A stretch of DNA of 64,000 nt from Hordeum vulgare subsp. vulgare (GCF_904849725.1 NC_058519.1:576325169-576389168), one strand, 5' to 3'; shown: positions 21,576 to 33,703, counted from the stretch's first letter. The notes: generated by a model not told the origin, from the sequence alone. Made by a program: numbers and translations.

Positions 21576-21699
21576 CTTTTTAAATATATTTTTGCGCCAC
21601 GTGACAAGGATGACGCGGGAACGTGATCTATATGACCTCATTTTCTTATTTTTGACGATTACTGTGTGACTTTTCCCACCGCGCTTGACACCCAACGAC

Positions 21700-21786
<87 letters not shown>
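21700..21786 (+). repeat. TAG microsatellite, 29 triplets
   Basis: Pure tract after the AACG-class unit at 21456. Confidence 0.95.
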
Positions 21787-21822
21787 GGGCAAGCATAAGG
21801 AACAAATAGATAGTTGCATGTC

Positions 21823-21942
21823 GGATGCGATCATACCAGCACTAAAGCACCGGATCCCATCAGAACTCCGAAGTTAAGCGTTCTTGGGCGAGAGTAGTAC
21901 TAGGATGGGTGACCTCCTGGGAAGTCCTCGTGTTGCATTCCC
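21823..21942 (+). rRNA. 5S rRNA
   Basis: G60T (A box). Y, 8 triplets. Confidence 0.96.
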
Positions 21943-22125
21943 CTTTTTAAATATATTTTTGCGCCACGTGCCAAGGATGACGCGGGACCGTGATCTATAT
22001 GACCTCATTTTCTTATTTTTGACGATTACTGTGTGACTTTTCCGACCGCGCTTGACACCCAACGACTAATAGTAGTAGTAGTAGTAGTAGGGCAAGCATA
22101 AGGAACAAATAGATAGTTGCATGTC

Positions 22126-22245
22126 GGATGCGATCATACCAGCACTAAAGCACCGGATCCCATCAGAACTTCAAAGTTAAGCGTGCTTGGGCGAGAGTAG
22201 TACTAGGATGGGTGACCTCCTGGGAAGTCCTCGTGTTGCATTCCC
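22126..22245 (+). rRNA. 5S rRNA
   Basis: C46T, G48A. AGCG with GACTTTGCCACC (one base lost), 6 triplets. Confidence 0.97.
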
Positions 22246-22422
22246 CTTTTTAAATATATTTTTGCGCCACGTGACAAGGATGACGCGGGAGCGTGATCTA
22301 TATGACCTCATTTTCTTATTTTTGACGATTACTGTGTGACTTTGCCACCGCGCTTGACACCCAACGACTAGTAGTAGTAGTAGTAGGGGCAAGCATAAGG
22401 AACAAATAGATAGTTGCATGTC

Positions 22423-22542
22423 GGATGCGATCATACCAGCACTAAAGCAACGGATCCCATCAGAACTCCGAAGTTAAGCGTGCTTGGGCGAGAGTAGTAC
22501 TAGGATCGGTGACCTCCTGGGAAGTCCTCGTGTTGCATTCCC
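22423..22542 (+). rRNA. 5S rRNA
   Basis: C28A, G85C (C box). AACG, 18 triplets with TAC interruptions. Confidence 0.96.
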
Positions 22543-22687
22543 CTTTTTAAATATATTTTTGCGCCACGTGACAAGGATGACGCGGGAACGTGATCTATAT
22601 GACCTCATTTTCTTATTCTTGACGATTACTGTGTGACTTTTTCCACCGCGCTTGACACCCAACGACTAGTAGTACTAGTAGTAGTAC

Positions 22688-22720
<33 letters not shown>

Positions 22721-22756
22721 GGGCAAGCATAAGGAACAAATAGATAGTTGCATGTC

Positions 22757-22876
22757 GGATGTGATCATACCAGCACTAAAGCACCGGATCCCATCAGAAC
22801 TCTGAAGTTAAGCGTGCTTGGGCGAGAGTAGTACTAGGATGGGTGACCTCCTGGGAAGTCCTCGTGTTGCATTCCC
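22757..22876 (+). rRNA. 5S rRNA
   Basis: C6T (helix I), C47T. Y, 9 triplets. Confidence 0.96.
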
Positions 22877-23062
22877 CTTTTTAAATATATTTTTGCGCCA
22901 CGTGCCAAGGATGACGCGGGACCGTGATCTATATGACCTCATTTTCTTATTTTTGACGATTACTGTGTGACTTTTCCGACCGCGCTTGACACCCAACGAC
23001 TAATAGTAGTAGTAGTAGTAGTAGTAGGGCAAGCATAAGGAACAAATAGATAGTTGCATGTC

Positions 23063-23182
23063 GGATGCGATCATACCAGCACTAAAGCACCGGATCCCAT
23101 CAGAACTCCGAAGTTAAGCGTGCTTGGGCGAGAGTAGTACTAGGATGGGTGACCTCCTGGGAAGTCCTCGTGTTGCATTCCC
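23063..23182 (+). rRNA. 5S rRNA
   Basis: Consensus. AGCG, 11 triplets. Confidence 0.97.
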
Positions 23183-23306
23183 CTTTTTAAATATATTTTT
23201 GCGCCACGTGACAAGGATGACGCGGGAGCGTGATCTATATGACCTCATTTTCTTATTTTTGACGATTACTGTGTGACTTTTCCCACCGCGCTTGACACCC
23301 AACAAC

Positions 23307-23339
<33 letters not shown>

Positions 23340-23375
23340 GGGCAAGCATAAGGAACAAATAGATAGTTGCATGTC

Positions 23376-23495
23376 GGATGCGATCATACCAGCACTAAAG
23401 CACCGGATCCCATCAGAACTCCGAAGTTAAGCGTGCTTGGGCGAGAGTAGTACTAGGATGGGAGACCTCCTGGAAAGTCCTCGTGTTGCATTCCC
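23376..23495 (+). rRNA. 5S rRNA
   Basis: T88A (C box), G99A. AGCG, 13 triplets. Confidence 0.96.
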
Positions 23496-23619
23496 CTTTT
23501 TAAATATATTTTTGCGCCACGTGACAAGGATGACGCGGGAGCGTGATCTATATGACCTCATTTTCTTATTTTTGACGATTACTGTGTGACTTTTCCCACC
23601 GCGCTTGACACCCAACGAC

Positions 23620-23658
<39 letters not shown>

Positions 23659-23694
23659 GGGCAAGCATAAGGAACAAATAGATAGTTGCATGTC

Positions 23695-23814
23695 GGATGC
23701 GATCATACCAGCACTAAAGCACCGGATCCCATCAGAACTCCGAAGTTAAGCGTGCTTGGGCGAGAGTAGTACTAGGATGGGTGACCTCCTGGGAAGTCCT
23801 CGTGTTGCATTCCC
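23695..23814 (+). rRNA. 5S rRNA
   Basis: Consensus. ACCG (GTGAGTTTTCCC), 6 triplets. Confidence 0.97.
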
Positions 23815-23992
23815 CTTTTTAAATATATTTTTGCGCCACGTGACAAGGATGACGCGGGACCGTGATCTATATGACCTCATTTTCTTATTTTTGACGATTA
23901 CTGTGTGAGTTTTCCCACCGCGCTTGACACCCAACGACTAGTAGTAGTAGTAGTAGGGGCAAGCATAAGGAACAAATAGATAGTTGCATGTC

Positions 23993-24112
23993 GGATGCGA
24001 TCATACCAGCACTAAAGCACCGGATCCCATCAGAACTCCGAAGTTAAGCGTGCTTGGGCGAGAGTAGTACTAGGATGGGTGACCTCCTGGGAAGTCCTCG
24101 TGTTGCATTCCC
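23993..24112 (+). rRNA. 5S rRNA
   Basis: Consensus. AACG, 7 triplets. Confidence 0.97.
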
Positions 24113-24293
24113 CTTTTTAAATATATTTTTGCGCCACGTGACAAGGATGACGCGGGAACGTGATCTATATGACCTCATTTTCTTATTTTTGACGATTACT
24201 GTGTGACTTTTCCCACCGCGCTTGACACCCAACGACTAGTAGTAGTAGTAGTAGTAGGGGCAAGCATAAGGAACAAATAGATAGTTGCATGTC

Positions 24294-24413
24294 GGATGCG
24301 ATCATACCAGCACTAAAGCACCGGATCCCATCAGAACTCCGAAGTTAAGCGTGCTTGGGCGAGAGTAGTACTAGGATGGGTGACCTCCTGGGAAGTCCTC
24401 GTGTTGCATTCCC
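24294..24413 (+). rRNA. 5S rRNA
   Basis: Consensus. AGCG, 10 triplets with one TAT. Confidence 0.97.
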
Positions 24414-24603
24414 CTTTTTAAATATATTTTTGCGCCACGTGACAAGGATGACGCGGGAGCGTGATCTATAGGACCTCATTTTCTTATTTTTGACGATTAC
24501 TGTGTGACTTTTCCCACCGCGCTTGACACCCAACGACTAGTAGTATTAGTAGTAGTAGTAGTAGTAGGGGCAAGCATAAGGAACAAATAGATAGCTGCAT
24601 GTC

Positions 24604-24723
24604 GGATGCGATCATACCAGCACTAAGGCACCGGATCCCATCAGAACTCCGAAGTTAAGCGTGCTTGGGCGAGAGTAGTACTAGGATGGGTGACCTCCTG
24701 GGAAGTCCTCGTGTTGCATTCCC
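24604..24723 (+). rRNA. 5S rRNA
   Basis: A24G; upstream AGCTGCATG. AACG, 10 triplets. Confidence 0.97.
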
Positions 24724-24913
24724 CTTTTTAAATATATTTTTGCGCCACGTGACAAGGATGACGCGGGAACGTGATCTATATGACCTCATTTTCTTATTTT
24801 TGACGATTACTGTGTGACTTTTCCCACCGCGCTTGACACCCAACGACTAGTAGTAGTAGTAGTAGTAGTAGTAGTAGGGGCAAGCATAAGGAACAAATAG
24901 ATCGTTGCATGTC

Positions 24914-25033
24914 GGATGCGATCATACCAGCACTAAAGCACCGGATCCCATCAGAACTCCGAAGTTAAGCGTGCTTGGGCGAGAGTAGTACTAGGATGGG
25001 TGACCTCCTGGGAAGTCCTCGTGTTGCATTCCC
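24914..25033 (+). rRNA. 5S rRNA
   Basis: Consensus. Hybrid spacer: GTGCCAAGG of class Y, then TTCCCACC and ACTAGTAT of the common type; 10 triplets. Confidence 0.97.
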
Positions 25034-25223
25034 CTTTTTAAATATATTTTTGCGCCACGTGCCAAGGATGACGCGGGACCGTGATCTATATGACCTCATT
25101 TTCTTATTTTTGACGATTACTGTGTGACTTTTCCCACCGCGCTTGACACCCAACGACTAGTAGTATTAGTAGTAGTAGTAGTAGTAGGGGCAAGCATAAG
25201 GAACAAATAGATAGCTGCATGTG

Positions 25224-25343
25224 GGATGCGATCATACCAGCACTAAGGCACCGGATCCCATCAGAACTCCGAAGTTAAGCGTGCTTGGGCGAGAGTAGTA
25301 CTAGGATGGGTGACCTCCTGGGAAGTCCTCGTGTTGCATTCCC
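25224..25343 (+). rRNA. 5S rRNA
   Basis: A24G, G at -1, upstream AGCTGCATG. Y with a TAA interruption, 10 triplets. Left end of the 5.95-kb duplication. Confidence 0.96.
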
Positions 25344-25532
25344 CTTTTTAAATATATTTTTGCGCCACGTGCCAAGGATGACGCGGGACCGTGATCTATA
25401 TGACCTCATTTTCTTATTTTTGACGATTACTGTGTGACTTTTCCGACCGCGCTTGACACCCAACGACTAATAGTAGTAATAGTAGTAGTAGTAGTAGGGC
25501 AAGCATAAGGAACAAATAGATAGTTGCATGTC

Positions 25533-25652
25533 GGGTGCGATCATACCAGCACTAAAGCACCGGATCCCATCAGAACTCCGAAGTTAAGCGTGCTTGGGCG
25601 AGAGTAGTACTAGGATGGGTGACCTCCTGGGAAGTCCTCGTGTTGCATTCCC
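25533..25652 (+). rRNA. 5S rRNA
   Basis: A3G (helix I). AGCG, 8 triplets. Confidence 0.97.
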
Positions 25653-25836
25653 CTTTTTAAATATATTTTTGCGCCACGTGACAAGGATGACGCGGGAGCG
25701 TGATCTATATGACCTCATTTTCTTATTTTTGACGATTACTGTGTGACTTTTCCCACCGCGCTTGACACCCAACGACTAGTAGTAGTAGTAGTAGTAGTAG
25801 GGGCAAGCATAAGGAACAAATAGATAGTTGCATGTC

Positions 25837-25853
25837 GGATGCGATCATACCAG
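25837..25853 (+). pseudogene. 5S pseudogene, first 17 nt only
   Basis: Ends after ACCAG and runs into TGCGCCACGTGCC of a Y spacer. All internal boxes and the first terminator are lost; the upstream element is intact. Spacer has TACTTTGTG and 10 triplets with TAA. Confidence 0.92.
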
Positions 25854-26025
25854 TGCGCCACGTGCCAAGGATGACGCGGGACCGTGATCTATATGACCTC
25901 ATTTTCTTATTTTTGACGATTACTTTGTGACTTTTCCGACCGCGCTTGACACCCAACGACTAATAGTAGTAATAGTAGTAGTAGTAGTAGGGCAAGCATA
26001 AGGAACAAATAGATAGTTGCATGTC

Positions 26026-26145
26026 GGATGCGATCATACCAGCACTAAAGCACCGGATCCCATCAGAACTCTGAAGTTAAGCGTGCTTGGGCGAGAGTAG
26101 TACTAGGATGGGTGACCTCCTGGGAAGTCCTCGTGTTGCATTCCC
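26026..26145 (+). rRNA. 5S rRNA
   Basis: C47T. AGCG (GCGCTTAACACC), 9 triplets. Confidence 0.97.
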
Positions 26146-26331
26146 CTTTTTAAATATATTTTTGCGCCACGTGACAAGGATGACGCGGGAGCGTGATCTA
26201 TATGACCTCATTTTCTTATTTTTGACGATTACTGTGTGACTTTTCCCACCGCGCTTAACACCCAACGACTAGTAGTAGTAGTAGTAGTAGTAGTAGGGGC
26301 AAGCATAAGGAACAAATAGATAGTGCATGTC

Positions 26332-26451
26332 GGATGCGATCATACCAGCACTAAAGCACCGGATCCCATCAGAACTCCGAAGTTAAGCGTGCTTGGGCGA
26401 GAGTAGTACTAGGATGGGTGACCTCCTGGGAAGTCCTCGTGTTGCATTCCC
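26332..26451 (+). rRNA. 5S rRNA
   Basis: Consensus gene; one T missing upstream (ATAGTGCATG). AGCG, 12 triplets with TAATTG. Confidence 0.97.
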
Positions 26452-26647
26452 CTTTTTAAATATATTTTTGCGCCACGTGACAAGGATGACGCGGGAGCGT
26501 GATCTATATGACCTCATTTTCTTATTTTTGACGATTACTGTGTGACTTTTCCCACCGCGCTTGACACCCAACGACTAGTAGTAGTAGTAGTAATTGTAGT
26601 AGTAGTAGTAGGGGCAAGCATAAGGAACAAATAGATAGTTGCATGTC

Positions 26648-26767
26648 GGATGCGATCATACCAGCACTAAAGCACCGGATCCCATCAGAACTCCGAAGTT
26701 AAGCGTGCTTGGGCGAGAGTAGTACTAGGATGGGTGACCTCCTGGGAAGTCCTCGTGTTGCATTCCC
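26648..26767 (+). rRNA. 5S rRNA
   Basis: Consensus. ACCG, 6 triplets. Confidence 0.97.
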
Positions 26768-26945
26768 CTTTTTAAATATATTTTTGCGCCACGTGACAAG
26801 GATGACGCGGGACCGTGATCTATATGACCTCATTTTCTTATTTTTGACGATTACTGTGTGACTTTTCCCACCGCGCTTGACACCCAACGACTAGTAGTAG
26901 TAGTAGTAGGGGCAAGCATAAGGAACAAATAGATAGTTGCATGTC

Positions 26946-27050
26946 GGATGCGATCATACCAGCACTAAAGCACCGGATCCCATCAGAACTCCGAAGTTAA
27001 GCGTGCTTGGGCGAGAGTAGTACTAGGATGGGTGACCTCCTGGGAAGTCC
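26946..27050 (+). pseudogene. 5S pseudogene, 3'-truncated at 105
   Basis: Complete A box, IE and C box, but GAAGTCC joins CCGTGATC of the spacer, removing the last 15 nt and both proximal terminators. It could still be transcribed, with the next T runs more than 20 nt into the remaining spacer. Followed by the 57-triplet tract. Confidence 0.93.
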
Positions 27051-27129
27051 CCGTGATCTATATGACCTCATTTTCTTATTTTTGACGATTACTGTGTGAC
27101 TTTTCCCACCGCGCTTGACACCCAACGAC

Positions 27130-27300
<171 letters not shown>

Positions 27301-27336
27301 GGGCAAGCATAAGGAACAAATAGATAGTTGCATGTC

Positions 27337-27456
27337 GGATGCGATCATACCAGCACTAAAGCACCGGATCCCATCAGAACTCCGAAGTTAAGCGTGCTTG
27401 GGCGAGAGTAGTACTAGGATGGGTGACCTCCTGGGAAGTCCTCGTGTTGCATTCCC
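27337..27456 (+). rRNA. 5S rRNA
   Basis: Consensus. ACCG, 8 triplets. Confidence 0.97.
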
Positions 27457-27639
27457 CTTTTTAAATATATTTTTGCGCCACGTGACAAGGATGACGCGGG
27501 ACCGTGATCTATATGACCTCATTTTCTTATTTTTGACGATTACTGTGTGACTTTTCCCACCGCGCTTGACACCCAACGACTAGTAGTAGTAGTAGTAGTA
27601 GTAGGGCAAGCATAAGGAACAAATAGATAGTTGCATGTC

Positions 27640-27759
27640 GGATGCGATCATACCAGCACTAAAGCACCGGATCCCATCAGAACTCCGAAGTTAAGCGTGC
27701 TTGGGCGAGAGTAGTACTAGGATGGGTGACCTCCTGGGAAGTCCTCGTGTTGCATTCCC
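27640..27759 (+). rRNA. 5S rRNA
   Basis: Consensus. ACCG, 9 triplets. Confidence 0.97.
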
Positions 27760-27946
27760 CTTTTTAAATATATTTTTGCGCCACGTGACAAGGATGACGC
27801 GGGACCGTGATCTATATGACCTCATTTTCTTATTTTTGACGATTACTGTGTGACTTTTCCCACCGCGCTTGACACCCAACGACTAGTAGTAGTAGTAGTA
27901 GTAGTAGTAGGGGCAAGCATAGGGAACAAATAGATAGTTGCATGTC

Positions 27947-28036
27947 GGATGCGATCATACCAGCACTAAAGCACCGGATCCCATCAGAACTCCGAAGTTA
28001 AGCGTGCTTGGGCGAGAGTAGTACTAGGATGGGTGA
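27947..28036 (+). pseudogene. 5S pseudogene, 3'-truncated at 90
   Basis: Breaks inside the C box: GGGTGA joins TTGACACCC, losing the last 30 nt and most of the spacer. Upstream GCATAGGG. 14 triplets. Confidence 0.93.
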
Positions 28037-28129
28037 TTGACACCCAACGACTAGTAGTAGTAGTATTAGTAGTAGTAGTAGTAGTAGTAGTAGGGGCAAG
28101 CATAAGGAACAAATAGATAGTTGCATGTC

Positions 28130-28249
28130 GGATGCGATCATACCAACACTAAAGCACCGGATCCCATCAGAACTCCGAAGTTAAGCGTGCTTGGGCGAGA
28201 GTAGTACTAGGATGGGTGACCTCCTGTGATGTCCTCGTGTTGCATTCCC
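28130..28249 (+). rRNA. 5S rRNA, G17A/G98T/A101T haplotype
   Basis: G17A, G98T, A101T; the same trio recurs at 34074, 39925, 43118, 50339, 50956 and 59620. AGCG with GATTAGTGTG, 9 triplets. Confidence 0.96.
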
Positions 28250-28436
28250 CTTTTTAAATATATTTTTGCGCCACGTGACAAGGATGACGCGGGAGCGTGA
28301 TCTATATGACCTCATTTTCTTATTTTTGACGATTAGTGTGTGACTTTTCCCACCGCGCTTGACACCCAACGACTAGTAGTAGTAGTAGTAGTAGTAGTAG
28401 GGGCAAGCATAAGGAACAAATAGATAGTTGCATGTC

Positions 28437-28556
28437 GGATGCGATCATACCAGCACTAAAGCACCGGATCCCATCAGAACTCCGAAGTTAAGCGTGCTTG
28501 GGCGAGAGTAGTACTAGGATGAGTGACCTCCTGGGAAGTCCTCGTGTTGCATTCCC
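28437..28556 (+). rRNA. 5S rRNA
   Basis: G86A (C box). ACCG, 7 triplets. Confidence 0.96.
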
Positions 28557-28737
28557 CTTTTTAAATATATTTTTGCGCCACGTGACAAGGATGACGCGGG
28601 ACCGTGATCTATATGACCTCATTTTCTTATTTTTGACGATTACTGTGTGACTTTTCCCACCGCGCTTGACACCCAACGACTAGTAGTAGTAGTAGTAGTA
28701 GGGGCAAGCATAAGGAACAAATATATAGTTGCATGTC

Positions 28738-28857
28738 GGATGCGATCATACCAGCACTAAAGCACCGGATCCCATCAGAACTCCAAAGTTAAGCGTGCTT
28801 CGGCGAGAGTAGTACTAGGATGGGTGACCTCCTGGGAAGTCCTCGTGTTGCATTCCC
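28738..28857 (+). rRNA. 5S rRNA
   Basis: G48A, G64C (A box); upstream AAATATATAG. ACCG with GATCTATGACC (two bases lost), 5 triplets. Confidence 0.96.
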
Positions 28858-29030
28858 CTTTTTAAATATATTTTTGCGCCACGTGACAAGGATGACGCGG
28901 GACCGTGATCTATGACCTCATTTTCTTATTTTTGACGATTACTGTGTGACTTTTCCCACCGCGCTTGACACCCAACGACTAGTAGTAGTAGTAGGGGCAA
29001 GCATAAGGAACAAATAGATAGTTGCATGTC

Positions 29031-29150
29031 GGATGCGATCATACCAGCACTAAAGCACCGGATCCCATCAGAATTCCGAAGTTAAGCGTGCTTGGGCGAG
29101 AGTAGTACTAGGATGGGTGACCTCCTGGGAAGTCCTCGTGTTGCATTCCC
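29031..29150 (+). rRNA. 5S rRNA
   Basis: C44T. AACG, 13 triplets. Confidence 0.97.
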
Positions 29151-29274
29151 CTTTTTAAATATATTTTTGCGCCACGTGACAAGGATGACGCGGGAACGTG
29201 ATCTATATGACCTCATTTTCTTATTTTTGACGATTACTGTGTGACTTTTCCCACCGCGCTTGACACCCAACGAC

Positions 29275-29313
<39 letters not shown>

Positions 29314-29349
29314 GGGCAAGCATAAGGAACAAATAGATAGTTGCATGTC

Positions 29350-29469
29350 GGATGCGATCATACCAGCACTAAAGCACCGGATCCCATCAGAACTCCGAAG
29401 TTAAGCGTGCTTGGGCGAGAGTAGTACTAGGATGGGTGACCTCCTAGGAAGTCCTCGTGTTGCATTCCC
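29350..29469 (+). rRNA. 5S rRNA
   Basis: G97A (C box). Y, 9 triplets. Confidence 0.96.
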
Positions 29470-29655
29470 CTTTTTAAATATATTTTTGCGCCACGTGCCA
29501 AGGATGACGCGGGACCGTGATCTATATGACCTCATTTTCTTATTTTTGACGATTACTGTGTGACTTTTCCGACCGCGCTTGACACCCAACGACTAATAGT
29601 AGTAGTAGTAGTAGTAGTAGGGCAAGCATAAGGAACAAATAGATAGTTGCATGTC

Positions 29656-29775
29656 GGATGCGATCACACCAGCACTAAAGCACCGGATCCCATCAGAACT
29701 CCGAAGTTAAGCATGCTTGGGCGAGAGTAGTACTAGGATGGGTGACCTCCTGGGAAGTCCTCGTGTTGCATTCCC
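29656..29775 (+). rRNA. 5S rRNA
   Basis: T12C, G58A (A box). AGCG with GCGCAACGTG, 7 triplets. Confidence 0.96.
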
Positions 29776-29956
29776 CTTTTTAAATATATTTTTGCGCAAC
29801 GTGACAAGGATGACGCGGGAGCGTGATCTATATGACCTCATTTTCTTATTTTTGACGATTACTGTGTGACTTTTCCCACCGCGCTTGACACCCAACTACT
29901 AGTAGTAGTAGTAGTAGTAGGGGCAAGCATAAGGAACAAATAGATAGTTGCATGTC

Positions 29957-30076
29957 GGATGCGATCATACCAGCACTAAAGCACCGGATCCCATCAGAAC
30001 TCCGAAGTTAAGCGTGCTTGGGCGAGAGTAGTACTAGGATGGGTGACCTCCTGGGAAGTCCTCGTGTTGCATTCCC
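29957..30076 (+). rRNA. 5S rRNA
   Basis: Consensus. AGCG (CCACCACGC), 8 triplets. Confidence 0.97.
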
Positions 30077-30260
30077 CTTTTTAAATATATTTTTGCGCCA
30101 CGTGACAAGGATGACGCGGGAGCGTGATCTATATGACCTCATTTTCTTATTTTTGACGATTACTGTGTGACTTTTCCCACCACGCTTGACACCCAACGAC
30201 TAGTAGTAGTAGTAGTAGTAGTAGGGGCAAGCATAAGGAACAAATAGATAGTTGCATGTC

Positions 30261-30380
30261 GGATGCGATCATACCAGCACTAAAGCACCGGATCCCATCA
30301 GAACTCCGAAGTTAAGCGTGCTTGGGCGAGAGTAGTACTAGGATGGGTGACCTCCTGGGAAGTCCTCGTGTTGCATTCCC
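30261..30380 (+). rRNA. 5S rRNA
   Basis: Consensus. ACCG, 7 triplets. Confidence 0.97.
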
Positions 30381-30561
30381 CTTTTTAAATATATTTTTGC
30401 GCCACGTGACAAGGATGACGCGGGACCGTGATCTATATGACCTCATTTTCTTATTTTTGACGATTACTGTGTGACTTTTCCCACCGCGCTTGACACCCAA
30501 CGACTAGTAGTAGTAGTAGTAGTAGGGGCAAGCATAAGGAACAAATAGATAGTTGCATGTC

Positions 30562-30681
30562 GGATGCGATCATACCAGCACTAAAGCACCGGATCCCATC
30601 AGAACTCCGAAGTTAAGCGTGCTTGGGCGAGAGTAGTACTAGGATGGGTGACCTCCTGGGAAGTCCTCGTGTTGCATTCCC
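30562..30681 (+). rRNA. 5S rRNA
   Basis: Consensus. AGCG, 7 triplets. Confidence 0.97.
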
Positions 30682-30862
30682 CTTTTTAAATATATTTTTG
30701 CGCCACGTGACAAGGATGACGCGGGAGCGTGATCTATATGACCTCATTTTCTTATTTTTGACGATTACTGTGTGACTTTTCCCACCGCGCTTGACACCCA
30801 ACGACTAGTAGTAGTAGTAGTAGTAGGGGCAAGCATAAGGAACAAATAGATAGTTGCATGTC

Positions 30863-30982
30863 GGATGCGATCATACCAGCACTAAAGCACCGGATCCTAT
30901 CAGAACTCCGAAGTTAAGCGTGCTTGGGCGAGAGTAGTACTAGGATGGGTGACCTCCTGGGAAGTCCTCGTGTTGCATTCCC
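30863..30982 (+). rRNA. 5S rRNA
   Basis: C36T. ACCG (TTTTCCTATT), 7 triplets. Last unit of duplication copy 1. Confidence 0.97.
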
Positions 30983-31163
30983 CTTTTTAAATATATTTTT
31001 GCGCCACGTGACAAGGATGACGCGGGACCGTGATCTATATGACCTCATTTTCCTATTTTTGACGATTACTGTGTGACTTTTCCCACCGCGCTTGACACCC
31101 AACGACTAGTAGTAGTAGTAGTAGTAGGGGCAAGCATAAGGAACAAATAGATAGTTGCATGTC

Positions 31164-31283
31164 GGATGCGATCATACCAGCACTAAAGCACCGGATCCCA
31201 TCAGAACTCCGAAGTTAAGCGTGCTTGGGCGAGAGTAGTACTAGGATGGGTGACCTCCTGGGAAGTCCTCGTGTTGCATTCCC
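31164..31283 (+). rRNA. 5S rRNA
   Basis: Consensus. Y with TAA, 10 triplets. Opens duplication copy 2. Confidence 0.97.
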
Positions 31284-31472
31284 CTTTTTAAATATATTTT
31301 TGCGCCACGTGCCAAGGATGACGCGGGACCGTGATCTATATGACCTCATTTTCTTATTTTTGACGATTACTGTGTGACTTTTCCGACCGCGCTTGACACC
31401 CAACGACTAATAGTAGTAATAGTAGTAGTAGTAGTAGGGCAAGCATAAGGAACAAATAGATAGTTGCATGTC

Positions 31473-31592
31473 GGGTGCGATCATACCAGCACTAAAGCAC
31501 CGGATCCCATCAGAACTCCGAAGTTAAGCGTGCTTGGGCGAGAGTAGTACTAGGATGGGTGACCTCCTGGGAAGTCCTCGTGTTGCATTCCC
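31473..31592 (+). rRNA. 5S rRNA
   Basis: A3G, as 25533. AGCG, 9 triplets (one more than copy 1). Confidence 0.97.
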
Positions 31593-31779
31593 CTTTTTAA
31601 ATATATTTTTGCGCCACGTGACAAGGATGACGCGGGAGCGTGATCTATATGACCTCATTTTCTTATTTTTGACGATTACTGTGTGACTTTTCCCACCGCG
31701 CTTGACACCCAACGACTAGTAGTAGTAGTAGTAGTAGTAGTAGGGGCAAGCATAAGGAACAAATAGATAGTTGCATGTC

Positions 31780-31796
31780 GGATGCGATCTTACCAG
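31780..31796 (+). pseudogene. 5S pseudogene, first 17 nt only
   Basis: Counterpart of 25837 with the same junction and A11T. Y spacer, 10 triplets. Confidence 0.92.
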
Positions 31797-31968
31797 TGCG
31801 CCACGTGCCAAGGATGACGCGGGACCGTGATCTATATGACCTCATTTTCTTATTTTTGACGATTACTTTGTGACTTTTCCGACCGCGCTTGACACCCAAC
31901 GACTAATAGTAGTAATAGTAGTAGTAGTAGTAGGGCAAGCATAAGGAACAAATAGATAGTTGCATGTC

Positions 31969-32088
31969 GGATGCGATCATACCAGCACTAAAGCACCGGA
32001 TCCCATCAGAACTCTGAAGTTAAGCGTGCTTGGGCGAGAGTAGTACTAGGATGGGTGACCTCCTGGGAAGTCCTCGTGTTGCATTCCC
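31969..32088 (+). rRNA. 5S rRNA
   Basis: C47T, as 26026. AGCG, 9 triplets. Confidence 0.97.
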
Positions 32089-32275
32089 CTTTTTAAATAT
32101 ATTTTTGCGCCACGTGACAAGGATGACGCGGGAGCGTGATCTATATGACCTCATTTTCTTATTTTTGACGATTACTGTGTGACTTTTCCCACCGCGCTTA
32201 ACACCCAACGACTAGTAGTAGTAGTAGTAGTAGTAGTAGGGGCAAGCATAAGGAACAAATAGATAGTTGCATGTC

Positions 32276-32395
32276 GGATGCGATCATACCAGCACTAAAG
32301 CACCGGATCCCATCAGAACTCCGAAGTTAAGCGTGCTTGGGCGAGAGTAGTACTAGGATGGGTGACCTCCTGGGAAGTCCTCGTGTTGCATTCCC
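32276..32395 (+). rRNA. 5S rRNA
   Basis: Consensus, upstream element complete unlike 26332. AGCG, 12 triplets with TAATTG. Confidence 0.97.
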
Positions 32396-32591
32396 CTTTT
32401 TAAATATATTTTTGCGCCACGTGACAAGGATGACGCGGGAGCGTGATCTATATGACCTCATTTTCTTATTTTTGACGATTACTGTGTGACTTTTCCCACC
32501 GCGCTTGACACCCAACGACTAGTAGTAGTAGTAGTAATTGTAGTAGTAGTAGTAGGGGCAAGCATAAGGAACAAATAGATAGTTGCATGTC

Positions 32592-32711
32592 GGATGCGAT
32601 CATACCAGCACTAAAGCACCGGATCCCATCAGAACTCCGAAGTTAAGCGTGCTTGGGCGAGAGTAGTACTAGGATGGGTGACCTCCTGGGAAGTCCTCGT
32701 GTTGCATTCCC
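32592..32711 (+). rRNA. 5S rRNA
   Basis: Consensus. ACCG, 6 triplets. Confidence 0.97.
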
Positions 32712-32889
32712 CTTTTTAAATATATTTTTGCGCCACGTGACAAGGATGACGCGGGACCGTGATCTATATGACCTCATTTTCTTATTTTTGACGATTACTG
32801 TGTGACTTTTCCCACCGCGCTTGACACCCAACGACTAGTAGTAGTAGTAGTAGGGGCAAGCATAAGGAACAAATAGATAGTTGCATGTC

Positions 32890-32994
32890 GGATGCGATCA
32901 TACCAGCACTAAAGCACCGGATCCCATCAGAACTCCGAAGTTAAGCGTGCTTGGGCGAGAGTAGTACTAGGATGGGTGACCTCCTGGGAAGTCC
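32890..32994 (+). pseudogene. 5S pseudogene, 3'-truncated at 105
   Basis: Counterpart of 26946, identical junction, followed by an equal 57-triplet tract. Confidence 0.93.
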
Positions 32995-33073
32995 CCGTGA
33001 TCTATATGACCTCATTTTCTTATTTTTGACGATTACTGTGTGACTTTTCCCACCGCGCTTGACACCCAACGAC

Positions 33074-33244
<171 letters not shown>

Positions 33245-33280
33245 GGGCAAGCATAAGGAACAAATAGATAGTTGCATGTC

Positions 33281-33400
33281 GGATGCGATCATACCAGCAC
33301 TAAAGCACCGGATCCCATCAGAACTCCGAAGTTAAGCGTGCTTGGGCGAGAGTAGTACTAGGATGGGTGACCTCCTGGGAAGTCCTCGTGTTGCATTCCC
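33281..33400 (+). rRNA. 5S rRNA
   Basis: Consensus. ACCG, 8 triplets. Confidence 0.97.
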
Positions 33401-33583
33401 CTTTTTAAATATATTTTTGCGCCACGTGACAAGGATGACGCGGGACCGTGATCTATATGACCTCATTTTCTTATTTTTGACGATTACTGTGTGACTTTTC
33501 CCACCGCGCTTGACACCCAACGACTAGTAGTAGTAGTAGTAGTAGTAGGGCAAGCATAAGGAACAAATAGATAGTTGCATGTC

Positions 33584-33703
33584 GGATGCGATCATACCAG
33601 CACTAAAGCACCGGATCCCATCAGAACTCCGAAGTTAAGCGTGCTTGGGCGAGAGTAGTACTAGGATGGGTGACCTCCTGGGAAGTCCTCGTGTTGCATT
33701 CCC
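33584..33703 (+). rRNA. 5S rRNA
   Basis: Consensus. ACCG, 9 triplets. Confidence 0.97.

Noticed and set aside
25837..25853. Short spacer-only units as separate small RNA genes
   Set aside because: They are simple deletions of the 5S gene; no new conserved transcript or internal box replaces it.
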